Notes: generated by a model not told the origin, from the letters alone. A DNA stretch of 64,000 nt from Blastomyces gilchristii SLH14081 (GCF_000003855.2 NW_003101675.1:591663-655662); one strand, 5' to 3'; counted from the first letter of the stretch, positions 34,759-45,292 are shown. Made by a program: numbers and translations.

Positions 34759-37480
34759 TTAATCTGATTAAGAGTAAGAAATCAAAGTGAAACAGTATTA
34801 CTGTGTCTATAAATATCTGTTTTAATCTTATAAAGACTCTGTAAGCTTCTGAGATAAGAAAGTTCTTACAGCTCTTTCTTCTCAATAATCTTTTTATTCT
34901 CTATTTATAGAATGACTTCTTCTTATTTTCATTCTTCAGTATGTCTGTAAGAGCTAAGAAGATTCTCATAAATATAAGAATAAATCATCTATAGAAATTC
35001 ACAAAGCTCAGAAAGATCTGAATCTCATGAATACTAGTTAACTTCAGTCATAATAGAATAGTCTCAACTCATGAAGATTTCATCTGAATATTATCTGCAG
35101 TGATTACATATTTCAGAAAATTAATTCAATAGCCAATGAAGTTGCACTTTTTAAGCTTAATATATAGTTCTATCTCATCTAAGATCTTCAACATACTTTG
35201 TATATACTCAGTGTGTTCTTTCTTCTTTATAAAGTACATCATCACATTATTCAGATATATTACTATGAAGACATTCAGATATATATGAAGTATTTTATTA
35301 ATAAAAGACTGAAATGTCACAGAGATATTAGTTAAATCAAAAGACATTACTAAATATTCAAATAATTCTAGTGCAGTTCTAAAGACAGTCTTCTATTCAT
35401 TTTCAGACTGTATTTACAGCTGTGTATATATATTGATTACATTCAGTTGTATGAATATGACAGCTTCTGTGAGACAGTTAATTACATTCTCAATTAGAGA
35501 TAGAGAATAGTGACTCTTTATTATCTTGAAGTTCAGGTCGTAATAGTCTATATATAATCTGAGATCTTTATTCTTCTTCCTTATAAATATCACAGAGGCT
35601 TCTGTGAATCTTCACATAGATCTGTAAGACCTCTGTCTCATAATAAGAGAGCTTATATATTAGTTCTCAGAAGAGTTTCTATTCTTCTATTAAATCTATT
35701 ATCAGATTCTGCTTATAATGAGAAGAAAGCTCAGCTGCCTTTACTAAACTGAACATCTCTGCAAGGTCTCAGTATTTCTCTGATATCTGAAGCTTAGTTT
35801 TTATCACTACAAAGTTCTTAGACATTCATAAAGTTATTATATAGATGAGCTTGTCTTCTTTAATTAACTCTGTAGTATCAACTAATTCTATCTCTGTAAG
35901 TGAGTCTGTTAACACTGATCAGAAGTATAAACCTGACTCACAGACAGCTATGTATGAATTATGTCTTTGAAGTCATACAAGTCTTAAGTACATATCATCT
36001 ATGATATCTATGATAATTATAGTTTTTATAAATATTCTTCAGATTCTGAAGAGATCTTGCAATTCAAAGATGACTCTTACAAGTTTCTCAGTTCTCAGAT
36101 CTGAGTTCTCATACTCTACTTATTATAAGAGCAGATTCTCAGTTTTCCTCATTCAGCTTATTTACTCTGTGAGCTTTAGAATTATTACAGTGACCTGAGA
36201 TTCTGAGTTTATTAATATTTTTCATACTTGTGAGACAGTAGTACTGTGATGTAATCTCTCTCTATAAGTAAGCATTTTTATCAGAGAAGTAATAGATTCA
36301 GATATCAGCTTCAAGACTCTTAAGAAGACTGTTGCTTACTCTGTTCATAACTTCTCAAATTTCTATTTTAATTTATTCAGACAGTTTGTGCAGAGATATT
36401 CTGATTTAGAATACATAAAATAGAGACTCTTTTTCTTAATCTCTCTATTATACACTCTGTTCACAGAAGCTTGTGAAACTCTTTCTCTCTACTCAGTAGT
36501 CAGACACAACTCTCTCTGTGTCTTATCATCTTTTTCTGATAAATCTGTTCTCTGTTGTTCTGATTCTCACAGAGTTGATCAATAATTCACTCTTCACAGA
36601 TCTGTGACTCTCACAGTGGTCTGTAAGCAGTGAATGAGAGTTATCAGTTTCTTCAGAGTTAAGAACTTAGAGTCTTACTTAATAAGCTTATTCTACATGT
36701 CTTTATTCAGTCTCTTTATAAATATCATCATTCAGGTCTTGTTTCAGAACTCTGTTTTCACAGATCTTAATTTAAATCATAATTTCATAAAGTACTGTGA
36801 GTAATTTTTATTAGATTTCTCATCTCTTTTTCTAATATTAATGATCACAGTTCAGGTGTTCTCTATTCAGCTTACAGACTTTTTCAACTTATTCTCTAGA
36901 TAGGTCTTGAGAACAGATTAGTAAGATCTCTTATAATCATTCTTTAGATAATTCAGTCAGTTCTTAACTTCAGTGTAGTAGAGATCTGTTATTATATAGA
37001 TAATAGCTTCTTCATCTTTCATATCACATAGCTGAGCTTGTAAGTCAATTTCAAATACAAACTTGTAAAAGCTTTTATAGATTATGATTCAGTAAGTAGT
37101 CTTAAGTGATCACAGCTTAAGAAAGTTTCTTTTCAGTTTGTGAGTATCTCTGAAGATTATATCTAGAGACTCAGTTTAAAGATGTTTACAGATAGTAAGC
37201 ATTTCTTATAGGAAAATAGCTTGATCTCACAGAAGATGCTCAAGAATGTTCTTCACTAAGATTGATTTATTCATGAGTTCAGAGAGTTTCTCTGTCATAG
37301 ATTCAGAGAATGATATTCTGTGAGTAATTAATAAGTTCTCTAAGACTTCTTTTACAGAGATTATTCATGATTCAGATGACTGCTTCTGAATATCTGTAGT
37401 AGAGTTTGCAGAGATTGAAGTATATAAGTTTCTAGTTCTTTCAGTCATAACAGATAGTTGCTGACTGACTGAGCTTGAAA
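34759..37480 (-). pseudogene. G2 gag and N-terminal pol remnant
   Basis: Reading leftward from the 5' LTR: gag-equivalent sequence (about 36400-37480), a protease-sized interval, then RT. The open RT frame 35126-35347 (minus) starts within the FDLTN.S.TFQ segment and contains YLNNVMMYF, the eroded YxDD box. It then runs EHTEYIQSMLKILDE, typical of gypsy RT. RNase H begins near 35000 and is cut at 34759 by the LINE-A target duplication. Stops are frequent. Confidence 0.72.
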
Positions 37481-37738
37481 TGTAAGAATAAGTGCTTACA
37501 GATAATTATTGATATATTTGCAGCTTGATGTAATATATACTGTTAACTACTAGAAGTATTCACAGTAGAAAGATAAAATGTAGAGATTAAATGTATAATA
37601 GCATTCAAGCTAAGTTGTGAATAGTATTCATGAACTTCAGTCTATATAGTTGTGTGTAATCAAGGGCTGCTAACTTTATTGGTTACGCGAGAGATAGAAA
37701 TAGAGGTAAAGAATCCGTGAGAAGCGGGATTTCTTACA
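37481..37738 (-). repeat. G2 5' LTR
   Basis: 258 bp with inverted ends TGTAAGAA/TTCTTACA. It retains ACGCGAG, TCCGTG and AGCGGG at the outer edge, all eroded in the 3' LTR. Confidence 0.86.
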
Positions 37739-37743
37739 AATTT

Positions 37744-37764
37744 ATAATCTTAGTGATCAGTCTA
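37744..37764 (-). mobile_element. MITE-3, right end
   Basis: The last 21 bp of MITE-3, ending GATCAGTCTA. They match the reverse complement of the MITE-2 start. The G2 duplication precedes it and the MITE 9-bp duplication (37765-37773) follows. Confidence 0.78.
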
Positions 37765-37773
37765 TTAGTAACT

Positions 37774-38240
37774 ATTATTTTTTCTAAAAGGTTTCTCAGA
37801 CAGTTTAATAGAGATCTTACTTTATATAACTTAGAAATACATGATTTGACATTAAATTTTGTAAGAATCACTTCAGTGACTTCTCTACAGCATTTAAAGT
37901 GATACTCATTTTTCAAGAAAGTGAAAAAGAGCTTAAAATATAAATTCTTCAAGTATGAATGTGTCATTTGAATAATTAAATAATTGATTGAATCAGAAGC
38001 TGCAGCAGTTTTAATTAAACTGAAAAAAATAACTGACTCTAGTTAATTTTTTATAAGCTCAGAGCATTTTAAGACATTTTTATCAATATATTTATTGAAT
38101 ATTATATTCTCTTCTTCTGAATCTGATCAGTTTTGAAAGAGAATTCTTATAAAAGCTTGATATTTTTCTTCAAAAGAATTTACTGTATATGATTTAATCT
38201 GAAATTTATATTTTAAAGTTAGAAGTTTGACTACACTTCT
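37774..38240 (-). mobile_element. LINE-C, right part
   Basis: Continues the LINE broken at 12477 in register (RT N-terminal part, equivalent to about 56520-57000 of LINE-B). It ends at CTACACTTCTTG, where an (ATT)n microsatellite starts. The open pieces 37734-37967 (minus) and 37717-37902 (plus) belong to this decayed ORF2 and its shadow. Confidence 0.8.
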
Positions 38241-38241
38241 T

Positions 38242-38248
38242 GTATTAC

Positions 38249-38344
<96 letters not shown>

Positions 38345-38366
38345 TACTATTATTATTATTATTATT
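38242..38366. repeat. (ATT)n microsatellite
   Basis: About 125 bp of almost perfect ATT with a few ACT interruptions near the ends. It is far longer than the (TAA)n tails of LINEs here. It may be an expanded tail of another minus-strand LINE (inference). Confidence 0.95.
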
Positions 38367-38446
38367 TCATTATACTTATATATAAGTAAATCTTATAGAG
38401 AGTTCTTTTATAATGTTAAATACAGATTAAGTATTAGTTATACTTA

Positions 38447-38735
38447 GACTGACCGTGTGACCATGTCTGAGACCAGGATCAAACTTTACAGTTATCATAT
38501 TGTCTAAAAGCATTACTTCTGATCATGATTTGTGTTCATCACATTAATCTCAAATTACATTATTTCAAATATTAAACATCTCAGATTCAATTTTCAAATA
38601 AAAATCTAGTCTCAGATAAAGAATATATTTGAATTCTTAGTCACATTTTTATTCTGATTCTATTATTAAGAATGGCATTAAATGAGATTATGAAATCACT
38701 TCTCACTTACATAATATCATAACATAGTACTCATT
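38447..38735 (-). mobile_element. Divergent Mutator-like MITE end, copy 5
   Basis: Starts TAGACTGACCGTGTGACC and continues ATGTCTGAGACCAGGATCAAA, matching the inward-facing right end of MITE-1 and MITE-4. The interior differs, apart from a segment near 38670-38710 (AAATGAGAT, GAAATCACTT). The other end is not identifiable. Possibly a different subfamily or a truncated larger element. Confidence 0.5.
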
Positions 38736-38818
38736 TGTTGAAAATTCAACAGAGAGTATTGTCAAATATTATTACTTTTCTGAATATAGATTATAATTCA
38801 TATAATTTTAATTATGAA

Positions 38819-38940
38819 AATAATATAAAATATAAAAAAAAACAAAAAATAAAAAATAAAACAAAAATAAGAAAAAATCACAATGAAAAAAAAGAAAAGA
38901 AAAGAAAAATAAAAAAATAAAAAATAAAAATAAAAAAAAT
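38819..38940. repeat. A-rich low-complexity tract
   Basis: Runs of A with scattered T, C and G. The short plus-strand frame 38735-38920 is Lys/Asn coding only because of this tract, and I do not regard it as a gene. Confidence 0.85.
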
Positions 38941-39059
38941 CAAGATCATAGAGCTGCAGCACTCTTAAAATACTCATTTCTCAGAGTCTTTACAATGTTT
39001 ATCACTAATCATGTATCTCTCACAGTGAGAATAATACAGCTGTAATAAGTCATTATCTT

Positions 39060-39290
39060 AATATCATCTAATAAATAATCAGTATATATCTGTATAAATG
39101 TGAATATTTAGAAAACATACACTTAAAAAGTGTGATCAGGGTGAACTCTGCTATCACTTGAATAACATCAAGAATAGAATGCTGAAAGTGATGATTCTCT
39201 TCATTAATTTCATGAACAAGGTATATAAAGATGATCTTGAGAAATATAAGATTTCTCAACTTCTAGTAAAAACAGATCTCACAGAGAGAC
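39060..39290 (-). pseudogene. Degenerate histone H3/CENP-A-like histone-fold segment
   Basis: On the minus strand the frame through 39259-39068 and upstream to about 39290 reads SLCEICFY*KLRN, LIFLKIIFIYLVHEI, then HHFQHSILDVIQVIAEFTL, ITLFKCMF and HLYRYIL. This follows the core of histone H3: ALREIRxYQK, LLIxKxPFxRLVREI, RFQxxAxxALQEAxExxLVxLFED, HAKRVTI. Several mismatches are what CpG/CpC erosion produces (Arg to Cys or His, Gln to stop). The interval between the REI and FQ motifs is shorter than in canonical H3 and the linker diverges. That favours a centromeric-type or otherwise atypical H3 (inference). The frame after 39068 must shift to read the DI motif. A GTAAGT on the minus strand at 39361 could be a 5' splice site. 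This is a decayed copy, not a functional gene. The H3 relation was seen by eye only. Confidence 0.55.
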
Positions 39291-39329
39291 TCTATTTTCA
39301 TGATATCACAGACTGAGTATTATGAAAAA

Positions 39330-40240
39330 GTGTTACTTTCATGCAATGTATATACACTTACTGTGATAATTCATTCTCTGTGCATGTGACTGAGAGTTGC
39401 AGCTTTTTCACACTGTATAGCTCTTTCTGAAATACTGCTGCTGATTTGTAACTCACACAGTCTCTCAGTTCAGTACACACTCTGTGTATACAGCTCTGCA
39501 TGCTGAGACCATGTTGATTATTATAATCTGGCGTGGTACTCACATTTCACAGGCCATGTTTTGTTTAAGAGAGAGAGAGAGAAGACATAACTGTTGCTTT
39601 ATTAAGAAGAAATGAATAATTAGTAATATTAAGTATAATTTGATTCTTCTGTATTTAAAATTTGATTAGTCTATACTCTTCAATTTGAGAATTTCTAAGA
39701 GTGTTTTAATAATTTTCATATCAGCTTGAACTTAGTGATGAGTTGATGAAGAAGAGAAAAGAGAGAAGAAAGAAATGAGAATAACTTATCTTTATAATAT
39801 GAAAACAGAGAATCACTGTAATCATTCTTTCTAGTAATAAAGATCTGTTTTCTACATGTATCTCTGATATAGATTATATAATAACTGTATACAAAGAATA
39901 TCAACAGTGCATGTATTGAATGAAGATGATATTACTATATAACACTGTAGCTGTTTCTGTACATCTCTGAAAGCTGTTAATATTTTCTTTAAGTCTCTTT
40001 ATATTTGATAAGTCAGTAATATATTTCAATGCACTCTCTCTTTTATCATCATCATCATTATTATTATCATCATCATCATTATTAGCATTATTATTGTATG
40101 ATTTCTGGCCGTCTCTTCTGCCTTCATCTCTCTTCAACACTTATTGAAATCAATCATGTCATTTCTCTTCAAATATTCTGCAGTTCTGCGGACTATTAAG
40201 GCGCGTGAGTGCTGTCACAGATTGAAGAGAGAGAAGAAGA
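39330..40240 (-). pseudogene. Unrecognised decayed coding stretch upstream of the H3-like segment
   Basis: Two openings on the minus strand. 40230 to about 39901 reads ALTRLNSPQNCRIFEEK, then stops at likely Trp/Gln positions, then VLKRDEGRRDGQKSYNNN and a run of Asn and Asp (about 40030-40095, ATC/ATT repeats). It starts near CGCGC and CCG motifs that are rare in this compartment. 39543-39358 reads TTPDYNNQHGLSMQSCIH and ends next to a GTAAGT. Both begin with GTG in the open frame, so true starts are unknown. They may be exons of one gene with the histone-like segment, or unrelated. No family recognised. Confidence 0.35.
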
Positions 40241-40249
40241 AGATATTTA

Positions 40250-40930
40250 AGTAAGAGAAGACAGATTGTAAGACATATTATAATGTCTTAAAGAGACTAT
40301 GTAAGAGAGTAAAATAATAACAATTTTAAGTAACACTTCTGATAGATTTAGACTGAACTAACTATAGAAATAATACATATGATGCCGCTTATAAGAAATT
40401 GAAAAAGAAGATAGTGAAGAGTCTTATACAGTAGTAGTGAGATCAGAAGAAGTTCTGAGAATACTTTGAGATCAAGATAAAGAGAGAGAGAGAGAAGAAG
40501 AGTGTTACTATAAATAAGCAGTAGTAGAAGAAGATTGAGAGAGTGTTAAAGTAAGAGATAAAGAAGTTAAAACTGGTAAGTTTTTTATTTATTAAGAGAT
40601 AATGATTTTTGATAACATGTCTGTTCTCTAATTGATTAGTAGAAGCTGGCAGAGAAGGGAATTGAGACCTTGTTCAGGTCTCAAATACACTTCATGATTC
40701 AGAATATTGAGAAGACAGCTCTGCTCTCTGAGCATGTCAATCTGCTTACTGCTGAGATGAAACCTGAGACAGCAGATCAGAAAATGCAGGATTATGAGAC
40801 ACAGATTAATCTGACTGAGAAGAAGCAGTAGAAACTCTTCTCTGACAAGATAGTGAAGAGAGATTTTAAGATAATTATCATCTCAGATGAGAAGAAGAAG
40901 AAGAAGAATAAGAATAAGAAGTAAATTATG
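40250..40930 (+). pseudogene. Lys/Glu-rich decayed coding stretch with intron-like gap
   Basis: Purine-rich plus-strand segment. One frame gives DAAYKKLKKKIVKSLIQ followed by stops at likely Gln/Trp codons. At 40576-40641 a sequence starts GTAAG and ends GATTAG with CTAATTG inside, like a fungal intron. After it the frame reads KLAEKGIETLFRSQIHFMIQ, then EKTALLSEHVNLLTAEMKPE, with one TAG (from CAG), and ends in a Lys/Asn-rich tail (KKKKKNKNKK) at about 40924. Probably a helical or coiled-coil basic protein. It lies directly upstream of the hAT remnant and could be part of the same element. Function unknown. Confidence 0.4.
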
Positions 40931-41499
40931 AAGAATGATAAGAAGAATGAGAAAGAGAAGAAAGATAATAAATAGAAAAAGTTTTTTTCTTTTTATATTA
41001 GTTAGTTATAAGTTCATAATTATTAATAATTAAAATTGATTTTAAGTTTTCAAAAATTATTGTATAAGTTGTAATCAATGTCAGAAATAATATATATATA
41101 TATATTTAACTATCATGATTCACAAATCACTATAATGTATAAGTATCAATATTTTTTCAATATTGATATTTATAATACTAGTATATTTTTAATAATATTA
41201 TCTGATAATATAATTTGATAACACTGTCTTTTATAATATTAATATATTTCAAGAAATATAACAGAGATTAATCAAGATTGTTTATTTACTTTTATATATT
41301 AATAATATTCAATCTGAGTTAGTACTAAAATTATAACTAAGCTAAGAAAGAAGATTATTTTATCTTATAATAATTCTTCTTACACATATCAGTGATCAGT
41401 TATAATCTTTATTAAAAATAAATTATTATCTTTCTTAAATCTTTATTATATCTTGTGAATTTACTTCTTTCACTTCTTTAACTTCTATTAAAGATTTAT

Positions 41500-43632
41500 A
41501 AACTCTTCAAGAAATCACTGTGAATTACAAAGTCTATATTATTTATAATTCATCACAGAATGCTCTCTTTCAATTATAATAAATAATCACTTCATTCTTC
41601 ATAGCTGATTTCAGGTCACAAAATTTATGAAAAACTTAACACAAATATTGAGATGAATTATAGAATAATTATTAACAGATTACATTGCAGATTACTGAAG
41701 AGTCATCTCTCTGCTATAATTACTATAACTGTATTTAGAAATATTCATTATAAACTGATTATAACTCTGATGAAATTTTCACACATCTGAAGTCATTAGA
41801 ATGCAGATAATAAAAGAAAAATAATCAGAAAATTACTACTGAGCTGATAAGTTACTCTACTAGATAACAATTTTTAATAACACTAACTTTCTAATTTGAA
41901 GAAAATTATGTAAAAACAATCATGTATCAGTACTCTGATTTTATAACTCTTATCTGATAACTTCTGTGAATAATTACTTTATATATATATATCTCTGAAT
42001 CTTTCTCTTCAATCAATTGAAAATTCTGAATTCTGAACACTTCTTTAAATACTTAATTCAAATCTTTATATTCTATATTGATTATATCTTCAGTCTAACC
42101 TTGAGACACACTATAAACTCAATATATAATATCTAGAATTAGAGTTGAAGAATCATTGAAGAGTATCTCTTACAATAAGTACATAAACTAGTATAAACAA
42201 TCTTATATATATGAGAGTTATATGTTATTACATTGATGAGAACTGAACTTATTAAGAGACATTAATTGAATTTAAATCATTGATCAGTAGTCATACTGAG
42301 AATTATATAACAGAGATATTAATAACAGTGATTAAAAATAACTATTAAGATATTAGTCTCAGTCTTTCTACAATTATAACTGATAATACTGTGAATAACT
42401 ATACTATGATAAAGAGCTTGAAGCAAAAACTAGCTTTGTATTTCTGAAATGATAAATAAGGTCATATTCTCTGCATTGCTCATGTGATTCAAGTTGTAAT
42501 ATAAATACTGATAAAGAATCTTAATATTAAGATGATGAATAATAAGATAACTGATTTTTGAGATGAGAATGAGATGAAAGTGATTACTCAAGTAACTTTT
42601 ACATTCACTTTGTAAAAGATAATATTTTTTGATAACACTTTTTGATATTACTTTTTAGTAATGCTTTTTGATAATACTACTGTTAATTTTGAATACATTG
42701 ACTAATGATTTAAATATTACAGATTCAAAACATGACTAATACAATTTGTATCTTCTCAAAATAATAATAACAATTTCATAATATTTAATAAATAAATAAA
42801 TCAGTCACATCACTGAATATGATACAGAATATTAGAATATAGTGAAGTTTAATATATAAGATGACTGTTTAGACTCTTCAATTATATCAGATAATTGATT
42901 ATTGAGTGCAATACTCTGATTAAGAAAAGATTCAGACATTGAAACTTTCTGATATGAAGTAAACTTAGTTGAAATATGTGATTGATTTACTGTTTCAGTT
43001 TTATAAAATAATAAAGACAGTCTCAATCACTTATACATTAATACTGCAGTCAGTCTGATAAGTGTATAACAGTTTATTTACTTATCTTGAGAACTAGCTG
43101 AATCACTTAAAAAGAAATTCAGTCTGAAATAATGCTATAGCACAGGCTATTATTACTGTAAGAAATAAACTGACATATTATTACAGTAAAACTGAACAAT
43201 CTTTTACAGAGTACTATACTGTAGCAGCTCTACTAGATTTCTCTCATTAAGTTAATATCTACACTTCTCAAGATTGAACAGAGAAGAAATGAGACTTGTA
43301 TGTTAAATTAGTCTGAGACTACTATAATATTAATTATCAGAGATTTGAATGAGCAGATGTTAGAGATGTGAAGATAGTGAAATACAATTCTCTAGTGAGT
43401 AATAATCTTTGATAACACTTCATATTATATAGAACTATAATACTAACTTTGAAACAGAACTTATATACATTGATTATAACTAAAAATCAGATAAAACTAC
43501 AGACTTATAAAACTGAATTTAATCACTATCTTCAAGATAATCTGATGAATTTATACATCAAATCAATTCTAGAGTTATGAAAAATTGTTAAGAGTATATA
43601 TTCAACTATTATACTGATAATGTATAATATTC
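41500..43632 (+). pseudogene. hAT-family transposase remnant, truncated by gap
   Basis: At about 42378-42510 one frame reads TDNTVNNYTMIKSLKQKL, then (after TGA at a Trp position) HILCIAHVIQVV. This is the hAT catalytic-region signature (TDNAxNN ... LxCxAHxxNL). At about 43178-43330 it reads YYSKTEQSFTEYYTVAALLD, then VNIYTSQD, KLV and YYNINYQRFE, matching the hAT region before the C-terminal dimerisation domain, which is lost in the gap. Intron-like segments interrupt it, for example 43396-43456 starting GTGAGT and ending ACTAACTTTGAAACAG. The N-terminal limit is uncertain; 41000-41500 shows only AT-rich sequence with short inverted repeats. Terminal inverted repeats and the 8-bp duplication were not found. 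Confidence 0.65.
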
Positions 43633-44614
43633 NNNNNNNNNNNNNNNNNNNNNNNNNNNNNNNNNNNNNNNNNNNNNNNNNNNNNNNNNNNNNNNNNNNN
43701 NNNNNNNNNNNNNNNNNNNNNNNNNNNNNNNNNNNNNNNNNNNNNNNNNNNNNNNNNNNNNNNNNNNNNNNNNNNNNNNNNNNNNNNNNNNNNNNNNNNN
43801 NNNNNNNNNNNNNNNNNNNNNNNNNNNNNNNNNNNNNNNNNNNNNNNNNNNNNNNNNNNNNNNNNNNNNNNNNNNNNNNNNNNNNNNNNNNNNNNNNNNN
43901 NNNNNNNNNNNNNNNNNNNNNNNNNNNNNNNNNNNNNNNNNNNNNNNNNNNNNNNNNNNNNNNNNNNNNNNNNNNNNNNNNNNNNNNNNNNNNNNNNNNN
44001 NNNNNNNNNNNNNNNNNNNNNNNNNNNNNNNNNNNNNNNNNNNNNNNNNNNNNNNNNNNNNNNNNNNNNNNNNNNNNNNNNNNNNNNNNNNNNNNNNNNN
44101 NNNNNNNNNNNNNNNNNNNNNNNNNNNNNNNNNNNNNNNNNNNNNNNNNNNNNNNNNNNNNNNNNNNNNNNNNNNNNNNNNNNNNNNNNNNNNNNNNNNN
44201 NNNNNNNNNNNNNNNNNNNNNNNNNNNNNNNNNNNNNNNNNNNNNNNNNNNNNNNNNNNNNNNNNNNNNNNNNNNNNNNNNNNNNNNNNNNNNNNNNNNN
44301 NNNNNNNNNNNNNNNNNNNNNNNNNNNNNNNNNNNNNNNNNNNNNNNNNNNNNNNNNNNNNNNNNNNNNNNNNNNNNNNNNNNNNNNNNNNNNNNNNNNN
44401 NNNNNNNNNNNNNNNNNNNNNNNNNNNNNNNNNNNNNNNNNNNNNNNNNNNNNNNNNNNNNNNNNNNNNNNNNNNNNNNNNNNNNNNNNNNNNNNNNNNN
44501 NNNNNNNNNNNNNNNNNNNNNNNNNNNNNNNNNNNNNNNNNNNNNNNNNNNNNNNNNNNNNNNNNNNNNNNNNNNNNNNNNNNNNNNNNNNNNNNNNNNN
44601 NNNNNNNNNNNNNN
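43633..44614. other. Assembly gap (982 N)
   Basis: Undetermined bases. Frames spanning it are artefacts. Confidence 1.
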
Positions 44615-44894
44615 AAAAAAGGCTTTTTTTCTTTAATTCTTTTGCCATTTTTTCGTGTTTTTCCATCTCTTTAAATTTTTCAATTATCTTGAGGGGGGTG
44701 GTAAACACTTGGATAAAGCATTCAAAAAATAAAAATTAACACAGTGAATCAGTGATGATATTTTATATAGTGATAATTATCACTCACTATTGGAAATAAT
44801 TGAGTAAGGTTGAAGTCAACTATCTCTATTTATTATTATTTATATAATACTTATTTTCTCTTGAATCTGAAATAATAAGAGTAAATTAATATCT
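44615..44894. other. Short segment between gap and G1; 31-codon frame on minus strand
   Basis: On the minus strand 44708-44615 opens with ATG and runs MFTTPLKIIEKFKEMEKHEK into the gap. It keeps a run of G (TTGAGGGGGGTGG), unlike eroded repeats. It could be the start of a Lys-rich protein, or chance; the gap prevents a decision. The rest is AT-rich without signals. Confidence 0.25.
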
Positions 44895-44899
44895 ATCAG

Positions 44900-45217
44900 T
44901 GTGGCGGGCTGCGCCCGATCAATCATATAGACTATTCTGTTACACTTCACAGATTTCTACCACTCTGATTCTCGGTCGCCGATCCTCAGCTGAAAACCTA
45001 CAGAATTTCTATTCTTCCGCTCCGAAGCTTCACTGTGTGCAAAAACCTCTATTCTTTCACCCCGAAGTTCCACCGTGTACACCACTGTGTATGCATATAA
45101 ATATCCACTCTGATCACTGATTCTCACACTTTCTCTTTCTTTCCTTCTCTAACATTTTTCTCTTTGTTATATAAGATCAATATATTATACCAATCTATTT
45201 GGCGTAGGCCTCTTACA
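44900..45217 (+). repeat. G1 5' LTR
   Basis: Begins TGTGGCGGGCTGCGCC and ends GCCTCTTACA. It retains about 11 CpG sites. A TATA-like TATAAATA at about 45096-45103 may serve as promoter. The open frame 44899-45120 is not coding. Confidence 0.9.
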
Positions 45218-45235
45218 CTAGAAAAATGTTCATTG

Positions 45236-45292
45236 TCTTCTTATTAGAAATGATTATTCACATATTATCTTCTTATTAGAAATGATTATTCA
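45236..45292 (+). repeat. 25-bp direct repeat behind the 5' LTR
   Basis: The same 25 bp (TCTTCTTATTAGAAATGATT and five more bases) occur at 45236-45260 and 45268-45292, 7 bp apart, in the leader between LTR and gag. Confidence 0.9.

Larger units (their letters stand above)
12963..37738 (-). mobile_element. Ty3/gypsy element G2, complete but split by nested insertions
   Basis: The two 258-bp LTRs (12963-13220 and 37481-37738) are flanked by a perfect 5-bp duplication AATTT (12958-12962 and 37739-37743) inside MITE-3. The LTR pair and duplication prove that everything between belongs to one insertion locus. After subtracting LINE-A and MITE-4 the element is about 7.2 kb. It is transcribed right to left. 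LTR ends are inverted: TGTAAGAA and TTCTTACA in the less mutated copy. A purine-rich tract, AGAGAGGAAAGAG on the minus strand, abuts the left (3') LTR as expected for a polypurine tract. Confidence 0.88.

Noticed and set aside
40040..40095. CRISPR-like or regulatory repeat
   Set aside because: Plain ATC/ATT trinucleotide repeat. The window is eukaryotic and no spacer structure exists.
43602..44708. 368- and 338-codon frames across the N stretch
   Set aside because: Artefacts of undetermined bases.
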